The notes: generated from the letters alone by a model not told the origin. Positions 7,680 through 15,408 are shown, counted from the stretch's first letter. The stretch: DNA of 64,000 nt from Pedobacter cryoconitis (GCF_003259615.1 NZ_QLLR01000011.1:1-64000), one strand, 5' to 3'. Numbers and translations: made by a program.

Positions 7680-9026
7680 TTAGGAAAGCCGGTCAATTTT
7701 CTTTTGGAATTTAGTTGTGTAATTATTCCAGGCAGATTTGTGTTCTTCGTTGTCATATAGTTTTTTGGCATAATAATATACTTCTTCGCGGAAATGAAAG
7801 CCCCAGATTTGTTCTATGAATTCAATGCCTGAGTCCAATGCTTTTAAAAGCACAGTAATTTTAGAAACTTTTGCTGTTTCACAATATTTATCTAACCATA
7901 ATCCACGCCCCAGTTTCACGTAGTCTATTAACAATTCTTCTGTGATGAAGAGTTCAGGTACATTATCCATTTCTGACTCATTATAATGTATGATCTCTTT
8001 GATTAATGATTTATCCAGATAGTCAGGTGGGATAGAAGATATGTTTGTTTGATGTCTGGCGGCTTTGTAACAAAGCTCTTTAGTAATCAGATGTGCTGGA
8101 ATATATTGAAGATTTGTACCTTTCTTTTGTATTTCCTGTTCGCAAATATTTTGGGTTAAGAAGGTTTCAGGAAAATAGGAGAAGCAAAAGGCCCCGTATT
8201 TTTCGCCTGTTTTTTTAAAGAAATGTTCGGTTTTAATGGCTTCAGGAATACGTTTTAAGTTGCCCCAGTATTTAACCGCTTTTTGTAACCAGTAAGCTTC
8301 ATCCTTATTTTGTAATTGGCCTGACTTGGAAAACACGTATTCGCCATCATTCAGATCGAATATCAAGTCTTCAAATGTAGGCGTAGGATTGTCTAAGAGC
8401 TTCGCTAGTTTGGGAGCACATAACCAGTCTTCACCGGTTTCTTCATCTTCATAACAGGCATTTTCTAATGGATATTCACCGGTTTTATCATTATAATAGA
8501 ATAAATCGGCTTTATAATTATTCAGATGGGTATAGTGATCGTTGATAATCAGTACAGGAGAAGTAACAGTTGCATCACATTTGAAATATCCGTGGTTGTA
8601 ATGACTGATAAAGACTTCTTCGGTAGCTATATTTCCTTTGATATACATCGTAGATCCGCCGGCGACAAAACTTTGACAGGTAACCTGACCGGATACATAT
8701 AAAAATGCCCCATAGTCGCCTTCTTCATTAAGGATAGATCCTTTTACCGATAGGTTTCCAAAAATGAGTATTCCTTCTACAAGTTCATCAGATTTTTGAA
8801 CTTGTAAACCAGGAAATTGTTTGACCCAGTTTTTATCATTGCTTCTCCAGCCCAGGTCAATATCCAGTCTTAAATGTTCGGGAAAATCAACATCGCCATT
8901 ACTGACAATAAAAATAGCTTCCTCGTCAAATTCTTCTCCTTGATGAGGGAAAATTGCTTCCCAGGATTTAGCGAAGTGATCAACGGCCAGAAGTTCTTTG
9001 AATGTTGTAAAAGAGAAATTATTCAT
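7680..9026 (-). CDS. Beta-helix-like protein with C-terminal helical repeats, unknown
   Basis: This 448-aa product has no signal peptide and should be cytoplasmic. About residues 80-165 show short repeated turns rich in G and alternating hydrophobics (GILIFGNLSVKGSILNE, FLYVSGQVTCQSFVAGGSTM, YIKGNIATEEVFI). This looks like a small left- or right-handed beta-helix as in polymer-forming (bactofilin-like) proteins. About residues 265-440 look helical and repetitive (IPAHLITKELCYKAA, IPPDYLDKSLIKEII, VPELFITEELLIDYV: spacing about 25 residues), like DUF4116-type repeats. It is the last gene of the minus-strand block and 20 nt downstream of the SUKH gene. Proteins of this build are seen beside toxin-immunity genes. 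Function unknown. Confidence 0.75.
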   Translation of the reverse strand: MNNFSFTTFKELLAVDHFAKSWEAIFPHQGEEFDEEAIFIVSNGDVDFPEHLRLDIDLGWRSNDKNWVKQFPGLQVQKSDELVEGILIFGNLSVKGSILNEEGDYGAFLYVSGQVTCQSFVAGGSTMYIKGNIATEEVFISHYNHGYFKCDATVTSPVLIINDHYTHLNNYKADLFYYNDKTGEYPLENACYEDEETGEDWLCAPKLAKLLDNPTPTFEDLIFDLNDGEYVFSKSGQLQNKDEAYWLQKAVKYWGNLKRIPEAIKTEHFFKKTGEKYGAFCFSYFPETFLTQNICEQEIQKKGTNLQYIPAHLITKELCYKAARHQTNISSIPPDYLDKSLIKEIIHYNESEMDNVPELFITEELLIDYVKLGRGLWLDKYCETAKVSKITVLLKALDSGIEFIEQIWGFHFREEVYYYAKKLYDNEEHKSAWNNYTTKFQKKIDRLS

Positions 9027-9046
9027 TTTCGAAAAACACTTATAAT

Positions 9047-9712
9047 TTATATTGTCGATTCTTTAATTGTATTGTCCAGCCATAGTTCATACCAGTCCAA
9101 GAAGGAGATCTTTTCTGGATTTTCAAGTTCTACAGAGGGATAAATGCCGCCATCATTGACACGATCATCTGTCCACATCTTACCTTTTTCTTCGCCATTA
9201 ATAACCAGGCTAATCGTAATTCCGCATCCGTAATCTGAAATATTTAATCTGCCATAATCATTTTGCGGCAGATCAATCAGTGCTGATTTTTCTGCCAGCA
9301 GTTGTTCTTCTAATTCTTCATTTCCATTTTCATAAGCCTGGTCTATCTTTTCAACAATCGCAGCAAGGGCCTCTTCAACGTTCCAGCTTTCGGTATAGGG
9401 AAATGGCTTTGAAAGCTCAAAATAACTATGCTGAGCTTTGTCTGAATTATCAAAATACATAATCCTGCTGTCTGCTAAAGTATTTACGCCGTAAAAAGGC
9501 CCTGCTCCGCCATTTCCAATGGTTGTTAAGAAAGCAATGTATTCTTCCGGCAGACTTACCTGGTACGCAGTTTCAAATTGTTTGATTTCATCAAAGTTAA
9601 GCGGAGGATTTAAAATATACTCATGACGCTCAGCGCCAAATTGTTCCAATTCTGAATCCAGTTGTTTTAATTGGTTCAGTTTGTCTTTAATTCTTTTTAT
9701 TTGTTCATCCAT
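9047..9712 (-). CDS. SMI1/KNR4 (SUKH) superfamily protein, probable immunity protein
   Basis: The 221-aa cytoplasmic protein contains the SUKH signature at about residues 40-75: IKQFETAYQVSLPEEYIAFL, then TTIGNGGAGPFYGV. In this motif a helix ending in LPEEY is followed by a glycine-rich turn and GPFYG. The C-terminal part (SFLDWYELWLDNTI) is also typical. An N-terminal coiled helix (residues 1-38) precedes it. SUKH proteins are the commonest immunity proteins of bacterial polymorphic toxin systems and block a partner nuclease or deaminase. No toxin gene is seen in this window, so the target is unknown; it may be an orphan immunity gene. It is co-directional with its neighbours, 20 nt from the downstream gene and 41 nt from the upstream acetyltransferase gene. 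Confidence 0.85.
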   Translation of the reverse strand: MDEQIKRIKDKLNQLKQLDSELEQFGAERHEYILNPPLNFDEIKQFETAYQVSLPEEYIAFLTTIGNGGAGPFYGVNTLADSRIMYFDNSDKAQHSYFELSKPFPYTESWNVEEALAAIVEKIDQAYENGNEELEEQLLAEKSALIDLPQNDYGRLNISDYGCGITISLVINGEEKGKMWTDDRVNDGGIYPSVELENPEKISFLDWYELWLDNTIKESTI

Positions 9713-9753
9713 TTAAGCTGCTTTATCCATTTATTCTGACTTTGATACTTCGT

Positions 9754-10410
9754 CTATATCCAGTCTTTAATATCATTTGATATATCCTGAATATCATTCA
9801 TCAGTTTACAGGTATGATACCCGTCGGCGATTGCATGATTTACAAAAACTGAAAGAGGAATCAATGTCTTTCCATTTTCAGTAAAGTACTTCCCAAACCG
9901 GATAATTGGGAACAAGAGCGCAGATTCTGCATAGGTATCCTGATTAAAACCGGTAAAACTGAGCCAGGGAAGTGCGGAGATTGGGCAAAAGTTAGCTGGG
10001 CGGCCGTTTCTGGCTTTAATACCTTTAACGTCTTTATAAGTCTCTATATCATTTTGTATAGTTTGATAAAAATCCGAAAACTTATCATGGTATTCACTCC
10101 ATACATCAGAAAAGGTTTTATCATCTTCATGGAAAATAGTATAAGAGGGCACTACATGATTCCAGGTGCCCAATGTTCCCTGTTCATCGAAACTCATCCG
10201 AAATTCCTGATTCTGATTCACAGCTTTCATGATCACATATAAGAATGAAGGATAAAATTTAAGCCCTTTCGCCTTAGTTTCTTTCACCAAATGAGAAATA
10301 TCTATATTGGAATTGATATTATATTTGCACTTAATTGTTTGATAGTAATAATCAAAATAGAGCTTTCTGACCCAGGTTTCCTGATTTACAAGAGTAAAAA
10401 CAGCTTGCAT
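9754..10410 (-). CDS. Chloramphenicol acetyltransferase-like protein (CatA type)
   Basis: This 218-aa protein matches trimeric CatA enzymes over its whole length: W-x-R-K-x-Y-F-D-Y-Y near residue 13, YPSFLYVIMKAVN, F-R-M at 70-72, the PSYTIFHEDDKTF strand, P-I-S-A-L-P-W and the active-site motif V-N-H-A-I-A-D-G-Y-H (residues 190-199). The catalytic His (192) and the Asp-Gly pair are kept; the usual preceding His is Asn. CatA enzymes acetylate chloramphenicol with acetyl-CoA. Length is normal and the key residues are present, so it should be active, but the in vivo substrate cannot be told. Its place between SUKH and WGR/DUF4240 genes suggests an accessory gene. It is 16 nt downstream of the WGR gene. 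Confidence 0.88.
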   Translation of the reverse strand: MQAVFTLVNQETWVRKLYFDYYYQTIKCKYNINSNIDISHLVKETKAKGLKFYPSFLYVIMKAVNQNQEFRMSFDEQGTLGTWNHVVPSYTIFHEDDKTFSDVWSEYHDKFSDFYQTIQNDIETYKDVKGIKARNGRPANFCPISALPWLSFTGFNQDTYAESALLFPIIRFGKYFTENGKTLIPLSVFVNHAIADGYHTCKLMNDIQDISNDIKDWI

Positions 10411-10426
10411 ATTTATCCAAACGTAG

Positions 10427-11290
10427 CTATGATGGTTTTCTGATAGCGATTATTTCTTCAACCAGTTTAGGGTAACGCCTGTGGTATCCTGCACCTAGTT
10501 CAGTTTCTCTGTTCATTTCTTCGGGATCATCATAATGAACTACATCAGGATATAATTCGGAAACAGCGTCACTGATTTCAGATTCATCCTCGTTATCGTG
10601 GTTGATGCCGTAGGCTTCATCAGCTACATAAAGTAACCCTTCTGCCCAGTCATTGCCAATACAAAAGTCAATATCAGGTGATAAGAATGTATTGAGATCT
10701 GTTTTTAATCCTTCGAAGAATTCTTTCCCTTTTAAAAGCAACCAGCATCTGAAGTAAATAAATCCATCGCCAGAAAAAGAATCTTCAAAGGTAATTATGC
10801 CATTTTTAGTTTCAAAATCATTATCCAGAATCACAAAGAGCTCAGCGATTTCTGCGGTATAGAGTTCATGAAGTTTTTCCTGCAAACATTTCTCAAATAA
10901 GATAAGCCGCTGTTTCCCGCTTTTGGAAAGGAGTTCTACCAGATTTTCTATATGTTCTTCGGGATCATATTCTTGCCAGTTCGCGTTTCTATATTTATTT
11001 GATTTCCGAATAGACTCCCAAAAGAACAGATCTGCTACTTCATTTTCTGAAAGTTCTTCCTTAACAGGAATATCAGCGTTATCAGTAAGCTCCACATAAC
11101 CTGACTTGGTTTTCTGTGCAATTAGTTTAGCTGTTTCGGCTTCACATTCTGCTTCTGATGTAAATTCTTTAAGCAATTCACGGCCTTTTGTTCCTACTTT
11201 ACCATAGGTAATACTTTGAGTCTTATCTTCTGTGGTTATATTCCAAAATTTATTAGAGTTATTGTCCTGATTTATAAATCTTCTGGTCAT
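10427..11290 (-). CDS. WGR domain plus DUF4240 protein
   Basis: The 287-aa cytoplasmic protein opens with a WGR-like domain (about residues 1-70): R-R-F-I at the start, F-W-N-I-T and the diagnostic YGKVGTKGRE, then a basic 'A..LI..K...GY' helix. About residues 85-230 resemble DUF4240: F-F-W-E-S-I, then 'LVELLSKSGKQRLILFEKCL' and a conserved D-G-F-I-Y-F-R-C-W-L strand-helix. The last 50 residues are acidic. WGR domains bind nucleic acid in PARPs; small bacterial WGR proteins are found near toxin-immunity and defence loci. Both domains suggest a regulatory or immunity role, but no activity can be assigned. It has its own ATG with no overlap, 119 nt after the stop of the gene at 11410. Confidence 0.82.
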   Translation of the reverse strand: MTRRFINQDNNSNKFWNITTEDKTQSITYGKVGTKGRELLKEFTSEAECEAETAKLIAQKTKSGYVELTDNADIPVKEELSENEVADLFFWESIRKSNKYRNANWQEYDPEEHIENLVELLSKSGKQRLILFEKCLQEKLHELYTAEIAELFVILDNDFETKNGIITFEDSFSGDGFIYFRCWLLLKGKEFFEGLKTDLNTFLSPDIDFCIGNDWAEGLLYVADEAYGINHDNEDESEISDAVSELYPDVVHYDDPEEMNRETELGAGYHRRYPKLVEEIIAIRKPS

Positions 11291-11409
11291 AGCTTATCAA
11301 ATTGGTTCTGTTATAAATTAATGGTCAAAAAGGGTTATTTCTTATTTTTAAATTCTTTCCATTGTTCGAATCGTTCATCAATCCTCGTTTTAAGCAAATC
11401 ATAATTGCT

Positions 11410-11811
11410 CTATGAATTCTCAATTCTATACAAAGTATTCTGGTCAAGCATATTATTGACGACTCTGATATTGAGCAGCCGGGCATAATCACCTAAATAA
11501 TCCTTATAGGCTTTGGCGAATTTTGTTCCGTCTTCATAGTAAGCTTTAGCAAATTCATTGCCTTTTTTACTCAGGTCATTGCTGGTTAGTTTACCATCAC
11601 AATTGCGCATTAGATATTCACTTCCTGTCAGTGTTCTGCTTTTTACATTTTTTATATCATCCTCAAATTCACAAACTTGTTCTTCTGACAATAAATCATT
11701 TTCTATAAACCATGTCAGGAATATACCGATGTGCGTTGCGCCATTTATTTGCGGAAGGTCAGGAGGGAAGTCACCATCATAATGCCAGGAGGCATCGTCG
11801 TATTTCTTCAT
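11410..11811 (-). CDS. DUF7832-like conserved protein, possibly shortened by an in-frame TAG
   Basis: The 133-aa product contains the conserved block K-Y-D-D-A-S-W-H-Y (residues 3-11), then F-P-P-D-L-P, G-A-T-H-I-G-I-F-L-T-W and L-L-S-E-E. This block defines a small family (DUF7832-like) found in immunity-gene neighbourhoods. Beyond the TAG stop (11410-11412) the same frame stays open for 24 sense codons (11409 to 11338), encoding a plausible helix (LLKTRIDERFEQWKEFKNKK) before a TAA. This suggests a recent nonsense change or a natural variant end. It heads the five-gene minus-strand block and is divergent from the gene at 11990 across a 178-bp AT-rich spacer. Family name from memory of the motif; confidence moderate. 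Confidence 0.75.
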   Translation of the reverse strand: MKKYDDASWHYDGDFPPDLPQINGATHIGIFLTWFIENDLLSEEQVCEFEDDIKNVKSRTLTGSEYLMRNCDGKLTSNDLSKKGNEFAKAYYEDGTKFAKAYKDYLGDYARLLNIRVVNNMLDQNTLYRIENS

Positions 11812-11989
11812 AAATCTAATTACATTGCTTTATAGGATATTGCTAATATATCAAAATTAATATATTTCTATAAAGATAATCAGTTTATGAATTGAAAAAT
11901 GGAGAATTGATTAGTATTGAAATTACTTATTTAATTCAAAAGCAAGCTGAACAGGTTTCTGCAATAAAATAATCGTTATTTTGCGCGCA

Positions 11990-12814
11990 ATGAGAAAGTG
12001 TTTAATGATAGCTTTATTGCTATACATAGGCTGCGGGGTTAGTGCACAGGTAAAAAAGCAGGCTGTTTATCTTGGATTCGAATTAACAAATCCTGAGTTT
12101 GGCAGCTATTTTCCTTTGCAATTATTCAACCTTAAAGGGATGAAAAGTATGAAGATCAACAGCAATGAAAATGAACTGTTTAAAGATCTCCGGATTGAAT
12201 TTAATAGTAAAGGCCAATTGATCAAGGCTGTAGGAAAAAGAGATTCCCTGATCGTAACTTATAAAAACAATGCACCTGTCAAGTTCACCACTAAAAATCA
12301 AGCGCTGGAATTTCGTTATTCAGGAGATACGGTCATCGTAATTGAGCATCAGATAATGGCATTGTACACTTTAAGTGGTTCTGTTTTGCTGAATACAAAA
12401 ACATATACATTTAAAGAACGTGACTACACAAAGATAGATTCAGTCTTAAATAATGCCAGAATAGTTGAATTTAAAGGGGATAGTATACAGCTGGTAGATA
12501 GTCAGAATAATAAGCTACGCTATACAACTAATTCAAAGAACTTGGTTATGCCCTTTATCAGAACATATAATATGGGAGATCAGGAGCAATCATATTTTAT
12601 TAAGGATGCCTATTATAACGATCCACAAGGAAATTTAATTCTAGACAAGACTTTGAGCGGGGGCGACAGACTTCATTTTCTCTTTACAATGAAAAATGGA
12701 AGACCTGTAAGTATTTCCACGACCAGGCAGTTCTTGTCAGAAGATGGGCATACGATTCGCAAATCTACGCTTAGCCCGGAAGTTCCGGTTATAAGTTATG
12801 AATATTTCAATTAG
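11990..12814 (+). CDS. Exported protein, paralog 2 of the three-member family
   Basis: The ATG at 11990 is used because the signal peptide starts there (MRKCLMIALLLYIGCGVSAQ); an in-frame TTG at 11981 only adds three residues. The 274-aa protein shares with its paralogs A-V-Y-L-G-F, FPLQLFNLKGMK, IEFNSKGQLI, TYKNNAP, YSGDTVIV, a YYNDPQGNLIL segment, NGRPVSIST and the terminal SYEYF. It is exported and probably periplasmic or surface-exposed. The next paralog starts 9 nt after its stop, so the two are co-transcribed. A TTATTTTG sequence (7 of 8 to the -7 consensus) lies just upstream of the ATG. Function unknown. Confidence 0.8.
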   Translation: MRKCLMIALLLYIGCGVSAQVKKQAVYLGFELTNPEFGSYFPLQLFNLKGMKSMKINSNENELFKDLRIEFNSKGQLIKAVGKRDSLIVTYKNNAPVKFTTKNQALEFRYSGDTVIVIEHQIMALYTLSGSVLLNTKTYTFKERDYTKIDSVLNNARIVEFKGDSIQLVDSQNNKLRYTTNSKNLVMPFIRTYNMGDQEQSYFIKDAYYNDPQGNLILDKTLSGGDRLHFLFTMKNGRPVSISTTRQFLSEDGHTIRKSTLSPEVPVISYEYFN

Positions 12815-12823
12815 TATTAAAAC

Positions 12824-13681
12824 ATGAAAATATATATATTAATAGTATCAATTCTGTTGATCAGATGTGGAGTAATTGCGCAGGAAAAGAGGGTGAAAGA
12901 TCCGGCTAAAGCGGCTATGTATCTTGCTTTTGAACAGCACACTAAAGATCGTTATGTTTTTCCAATCCAATTTTTTAAGCTCCATAATGTAAAAAGGATT
13001 GTAGCTAATAATGTCGCTGATCCTGACAATGATTTCATTTTAGAATTTGACAAAAGCGGCCGTTGGATTAGCCTGGGTACCAAAGGAGATAATGTATTGT
13101 TAAGTTACAAAAATAATATGCCACATGAATTTACAAACAGGACTGGAAAAATGGCTGATTTTCAATATGCTGAAGATACAGTAATTGTTAAGATAGGAAC
13201 AAGTGAATGGCATTATTCTCTTGTTGGCAGCCTGTTTTTAAAGACAAAGTATGTACAGGGTAAAGCTGATTCTTCAGGGAAATTGGGAATCAGTACGAAT
13301 CAGGTCATTATCAGAAAAGTAGCTCATAGCGCTGAAGTTATTTCTGAACCGGTTAATTTGATAGCACAAGATTATCTTCCCAGATTGATCACAACATATA
13401 GTAACACCAAATGGGAGTTGCCGCTATCAATTGATAGTGATGACCTTGTGTACAAAGGAAGAACGGATATTGGAAACGTAAGCAGAGAGAGGTACTACAA
13501 AGACAAAATGGGGAATTTTATTTTTGACAACTCTGAGTCAGGTTACACGACACACCACGTTTTTAAGATGAAGGATGATAAGCCGCTAAGCCTTGCAACA
13601 AGTTATAAGGGGAGACAATTGAATGGAGCACCGGAAGCAAAACCAGAAATCACAACTTATAAGTATAGCTATTTCCAATAA
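12824..13681 (+). CDS. Exported protein, paralog 3 of the three-member family
   Basis: A 285-aa exported protein with a signal peptide (MKIYILIVSILLIRCGVIAQ). It is closest by eye to the protein at 6753: both have K-x-A-M-Y-L-x-F, F-K-L/M-x-x-V-K-R, a G-x-W-I strand, TYSNTxWxLP and a G-A-P-E near the C-terminus followed by an aromatic Y-x-Y-F end. It follows paralog 2 with a 9-nt gap. A perfect 17-bp hairpin after the stop closes the unit. Together with 6753 it brackets the minus-strand island. Function unknown. Confidence 0.8.
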   Translation: MKIYILIVSILLIRCGVIAQEKRVKDPAKAAMYLAFEQHTKDRYVFPIQFFKLHNVKRIVANNVADPDNDFILEFDKSGRWISLGTKGDNVLLSYKNNMPHEFTNRTGKMADFQYAEDTVIVKIGTSEWHYSLVGSLFLKTKYVQGKADSSGKLGISTNQVIIRKVAHSAEVISEPVNLIAQDYLPRLITTYSNTKWELPLSIDSDDLVYKGRTDIGNVSRERYYKDKMGNFIFDNSESGYTTHHVFKMKDDKPLSLATSYKGRQLNGAPEAKPEITTYKYSYFQ

Positions 13682-13718
13682 AAGTTATCAATAAGGATAT
13701 GATCCTTATTGATAACTT
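13682..13718. terminator. Bidirectional hairpin terminator
   Basis: A perfect 17-bp inverted repeat (13682-13698 and 13702-13718, arm AAGTTATCAATAAGGAT) with a 3-nt loop lies between two convergent genes. T-rich flanks are short on both strands. Confidence 0.75.
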
Positions 13719-13725
13719 AAAAAGA

Positions 13726-14106
13726 TTACATCCATTTTGAGGCAAAACGATAAAACTCATGCCTTAATTCATTAAAAAGCCTTTCTTCTGTCAGATAGTT
13801 TTCATGTAAATTGTGATTATCTGAGATCGTGATTTTCTCTACTGAACCATCAAATTCACTGATCTGATCTTTGATATTATTGTTATTCTCATGGATACTG
13901 CTTTTCAGTTCATCAATTGCATTTTTGTGGATGATAAATTCATTCTGAAAATGCTCAACTTGCTCTGCTACCTCTTTATTGGTATTGTCAGCAAGGATCT
14001 CTTCCAGTCTTTCTTGCAGGATTACAAGTTCCTGAGCGTAAAAGTCAAGGCCCCTTAAGGAGTCGCTATGTAAATTTGTGATATGTTTAATACTTAGCTG
14101 TTTCAT
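13726..14106 (-). CDS. Coiled-coil protein, unknown function
   Basis: I start this at the ATG at 14106 (126 aa); a GTG 78 nt upstream would add 26 residues without evident domain character. The product is hydrophilic and almost wholly helical with heptad-like spacing (FYAQELVILQERLEEILA, then VAEQVEHFQNEFIIHKNAID and LKSSIHENNNNIKDQISEF). It ends LRHEFYRFASKWM. No signal peptide or membrane segment is seen. It may be a cytoplasmic scaffold or small regulatory partner. No family recognised. Confidence 0.65.
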   Translation of the reverse strand: MKQLSIKHITNLHSDSLRGLDFYAQELVILQERLEEILADNTNKEVAEQVEHFQNEFIIHKNAIDELKSSIHENNNNIKDQISEFDGSVEKITISDNHNLHENYLTEERLFNELRHEFYRFASKWM

Positions 14107-14230
14107 AGTACTAATATATCTATAATTATAGTGTGGGTTTGTTAACTCAAAATAATCTTTCGGAAGCTGATTTATAGCTGACACTCAACCGTTATTGCAG
14201 CAGAGCAAAATAAGGTCAGGGATAGAAACG

Positions 14231-14261
14231 AAAAATCCGGCGATGTACTGCCGGACTTTTA
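14231..14261. terminator. Orphan terminator-like hairpin
   Basis: TCCGGC / GCCGGA with an 8-nt loop has T-rich tails on both strands: five T on the minus strand and CTTTT on the plus strand. No gene ends next to it on either strand. Confidence 0.55.
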
Positions 14262-14529
14262 CTATTTGGGTGTGTTGTTGCATTCTATTGGCATATACTG
14301 TTGGAGTATAGGTATTCCATTTTGTGTTGTTTCATTATATACCTATGACTGTAAAACAGTGGATTGGTTTAATCTGATATTAAAATAAATTATTGAAAGA
14401 TTAAATCATTTGTTCCTTGAAAAAGACAATATGTCGGGAAAAAAGGTATTTCAATGAACAACAGTTGTTTAAACATAAATGTGTTTGTAACATTTAACTA
14501 CAAGATGAACAAAAGTAACATAAATTTAA

Positions 14530-14561
14530 TTTGTTTTCTCATTAAAGGTTAATTACATTTG
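14530..14561 (+). promoter_or_regulatory. Consensus Bacteroidota promoter of the 77-aa gene
   Basis: TTTG (14530-14533), a 20-nt spacer and TACATTTG (14554-14561) match the TTTG-N19-21-TAnnTTTG consensus exactly. The ATG follows only 3 nt later, which predicts a transcript starting at or very near the start codon. Confidence 0.75.
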
Positions 14562-14564
14562 AGT

Positions 14565-14798
14565 ATGGATATATTTAACAGAGAAAAATACGACATTGTA
14601 TTTAGTAGCGGTTTAGAAGCCAATAATGCGGTAAAAGATGGTGAGTCCCGCACAGTGATGAATAAGTACATCGCATTTTGTGAAAAATTAATAACAGAAA
14701 ACCCTGATACGAAAGTGGATGATCTTTGTGATTCTGCCATAACAGGATTCCGTTATTTAAAGAAATATGGAGAAATACCTGTCGTAAATACACTATAA
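14565..14798 (+). CDS. Small cytoplasmic protein, unknown function
   Basis: A 77-aa product from the ATG at 14565 (an upstream TTG at 14559 overlaps the promoter and is unlikely). It has no signal peptide. The sequence (MDIFNREKYDIVFSSGLEAN... TKVDDLCDSAITGFRYLKKYG) is mixed helical and charged. A perfect promoter sits 3 nt upstream, so it is probably well expressed and leaderless. It lies 60 nt upstream of the GmhB-like gene and may share its transcript. No family recognised. Confidence 0.75.
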   Translation: MDIFNREKYDIVFSSGLEANNAVKDGESRTVMNKYIAFCEKLITENPDTKVDDLCDSAITGFRYLKKYGEIPVVNTL

Positions 14799-14858
14799 TT
14801 CACAAATCATCCTTGGTTTTTCATTTATATTTTGATCTTTGGCAGCAAATCAAAAATA

Positions 14859-15356
14859 ATGAATAAAGCAATTTTTTTAGACCGTGATGGGGTCCTTAAT
14901 CATGAACGGAATGATTACATCTGCCGGGTAGAAGATTTTGAAGTACTGGAATATCAGATTCCCCCTTTAAAAAGATTATTTGACGAAGGTTATCTTTTAG
15001 TCATCATTACCAACCAGGGAGGAATTGCCCTGCAACGTTATACGGAAGATACGCTGGCTGATATGCACGAAATTCTTTTCAATAAGTTTGAAGAACAGGG
15101 TGCGGAAATCATCCATGCTTATTACTGCCCGCACCATCCAACTGTAAATGGTGAATGTGAATGTCGTAAACCTAAGTCTGGAATGCTGCTTGAAGCCATT
15201 GCAGAATATAATATTGATCCTGCACTGTCAGTTATGATTGGTGACAAGCCAAGAGACGTGGAAGCTGCAAACGGGGCAGGAGTGAAGGGTATCCTGATCC
15301 CATCTGATGAGCAGATTGACTATGACAAAGTAAAAGCTGTTCTGGAAGGGAACTAG
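14859..15356 (+). CDS. gmhB: HAD-IIIA phosphatase, GmhB/HisB-N-like
   Basis: The 165-aa protein has the HAD nucleophile motif L-D-R-D-G-V-L (Asp8, Asp10), motif II I-T-N-Q-G-G-I, a zinc-binding loop with C-P-H-H-P...C-x-C followed by R-K-P-K-S-G-M-L, and motif IV I-G-D-K-P-R-D-V-E-A-A. This is the plan of D-glycero-D-manno-heptose-1,7-bisphosphate 7-phosphatase, which makes heptose precursors for LPS in the cytoplasm. The ATG at 14859 is preferred to a TTG at 14832 because the nucleophile motif normally sits within 10 residues of the start. No other heptose gene is nearby, so a different sugar bisphosphate (or the related histidinol-phosphate activity) remains possible. A terminator follows. 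Confidence 0.85.
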   Translation: MNKAIFLDRDGVLNHERNDYICRVEDFEVLEYQIPPLKRLFDEGYLLVIITNQGGIALQRYTEDTLADMHEILFNKFEEQGAEIIHAYYCPHHPTVNGECECRKPKSGMLLEAIAEYNIDPALSVMIGDKPRDVEAANGAGVKGILIPSDEQIDYDKVKAVLEGN

Positions 15357-15374
15357 CAAATAGATCTTATCAGC

Positions 15375-15408
15375 AAAAAGGCCGTTTCAATTATGAAACG
15401 GCCTTTTT
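15375..15408. terminator. Bidirectional terminator
   Basis: A perfect 14-bp stem AAAAAGGCCGTTTC / GAAACGGCCTTTTT with a 6-nt loop serves the convergent gmhB-like and transaldolase genes. Confidence 0.9.

Larger units (their letters stand above)
14107..14564. other. 458-bp non-coding stretch
   Basis: No supported gene. It holds an orphan hairpin terminator (14231-14261), strongly AT-rich DNA and, at the right end, the promoter of the 77-aa gene (14530-14561). A minus-strand transcript ending at the 14231 hairpin would be a candidate small RNA. Confidence 0.5.
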
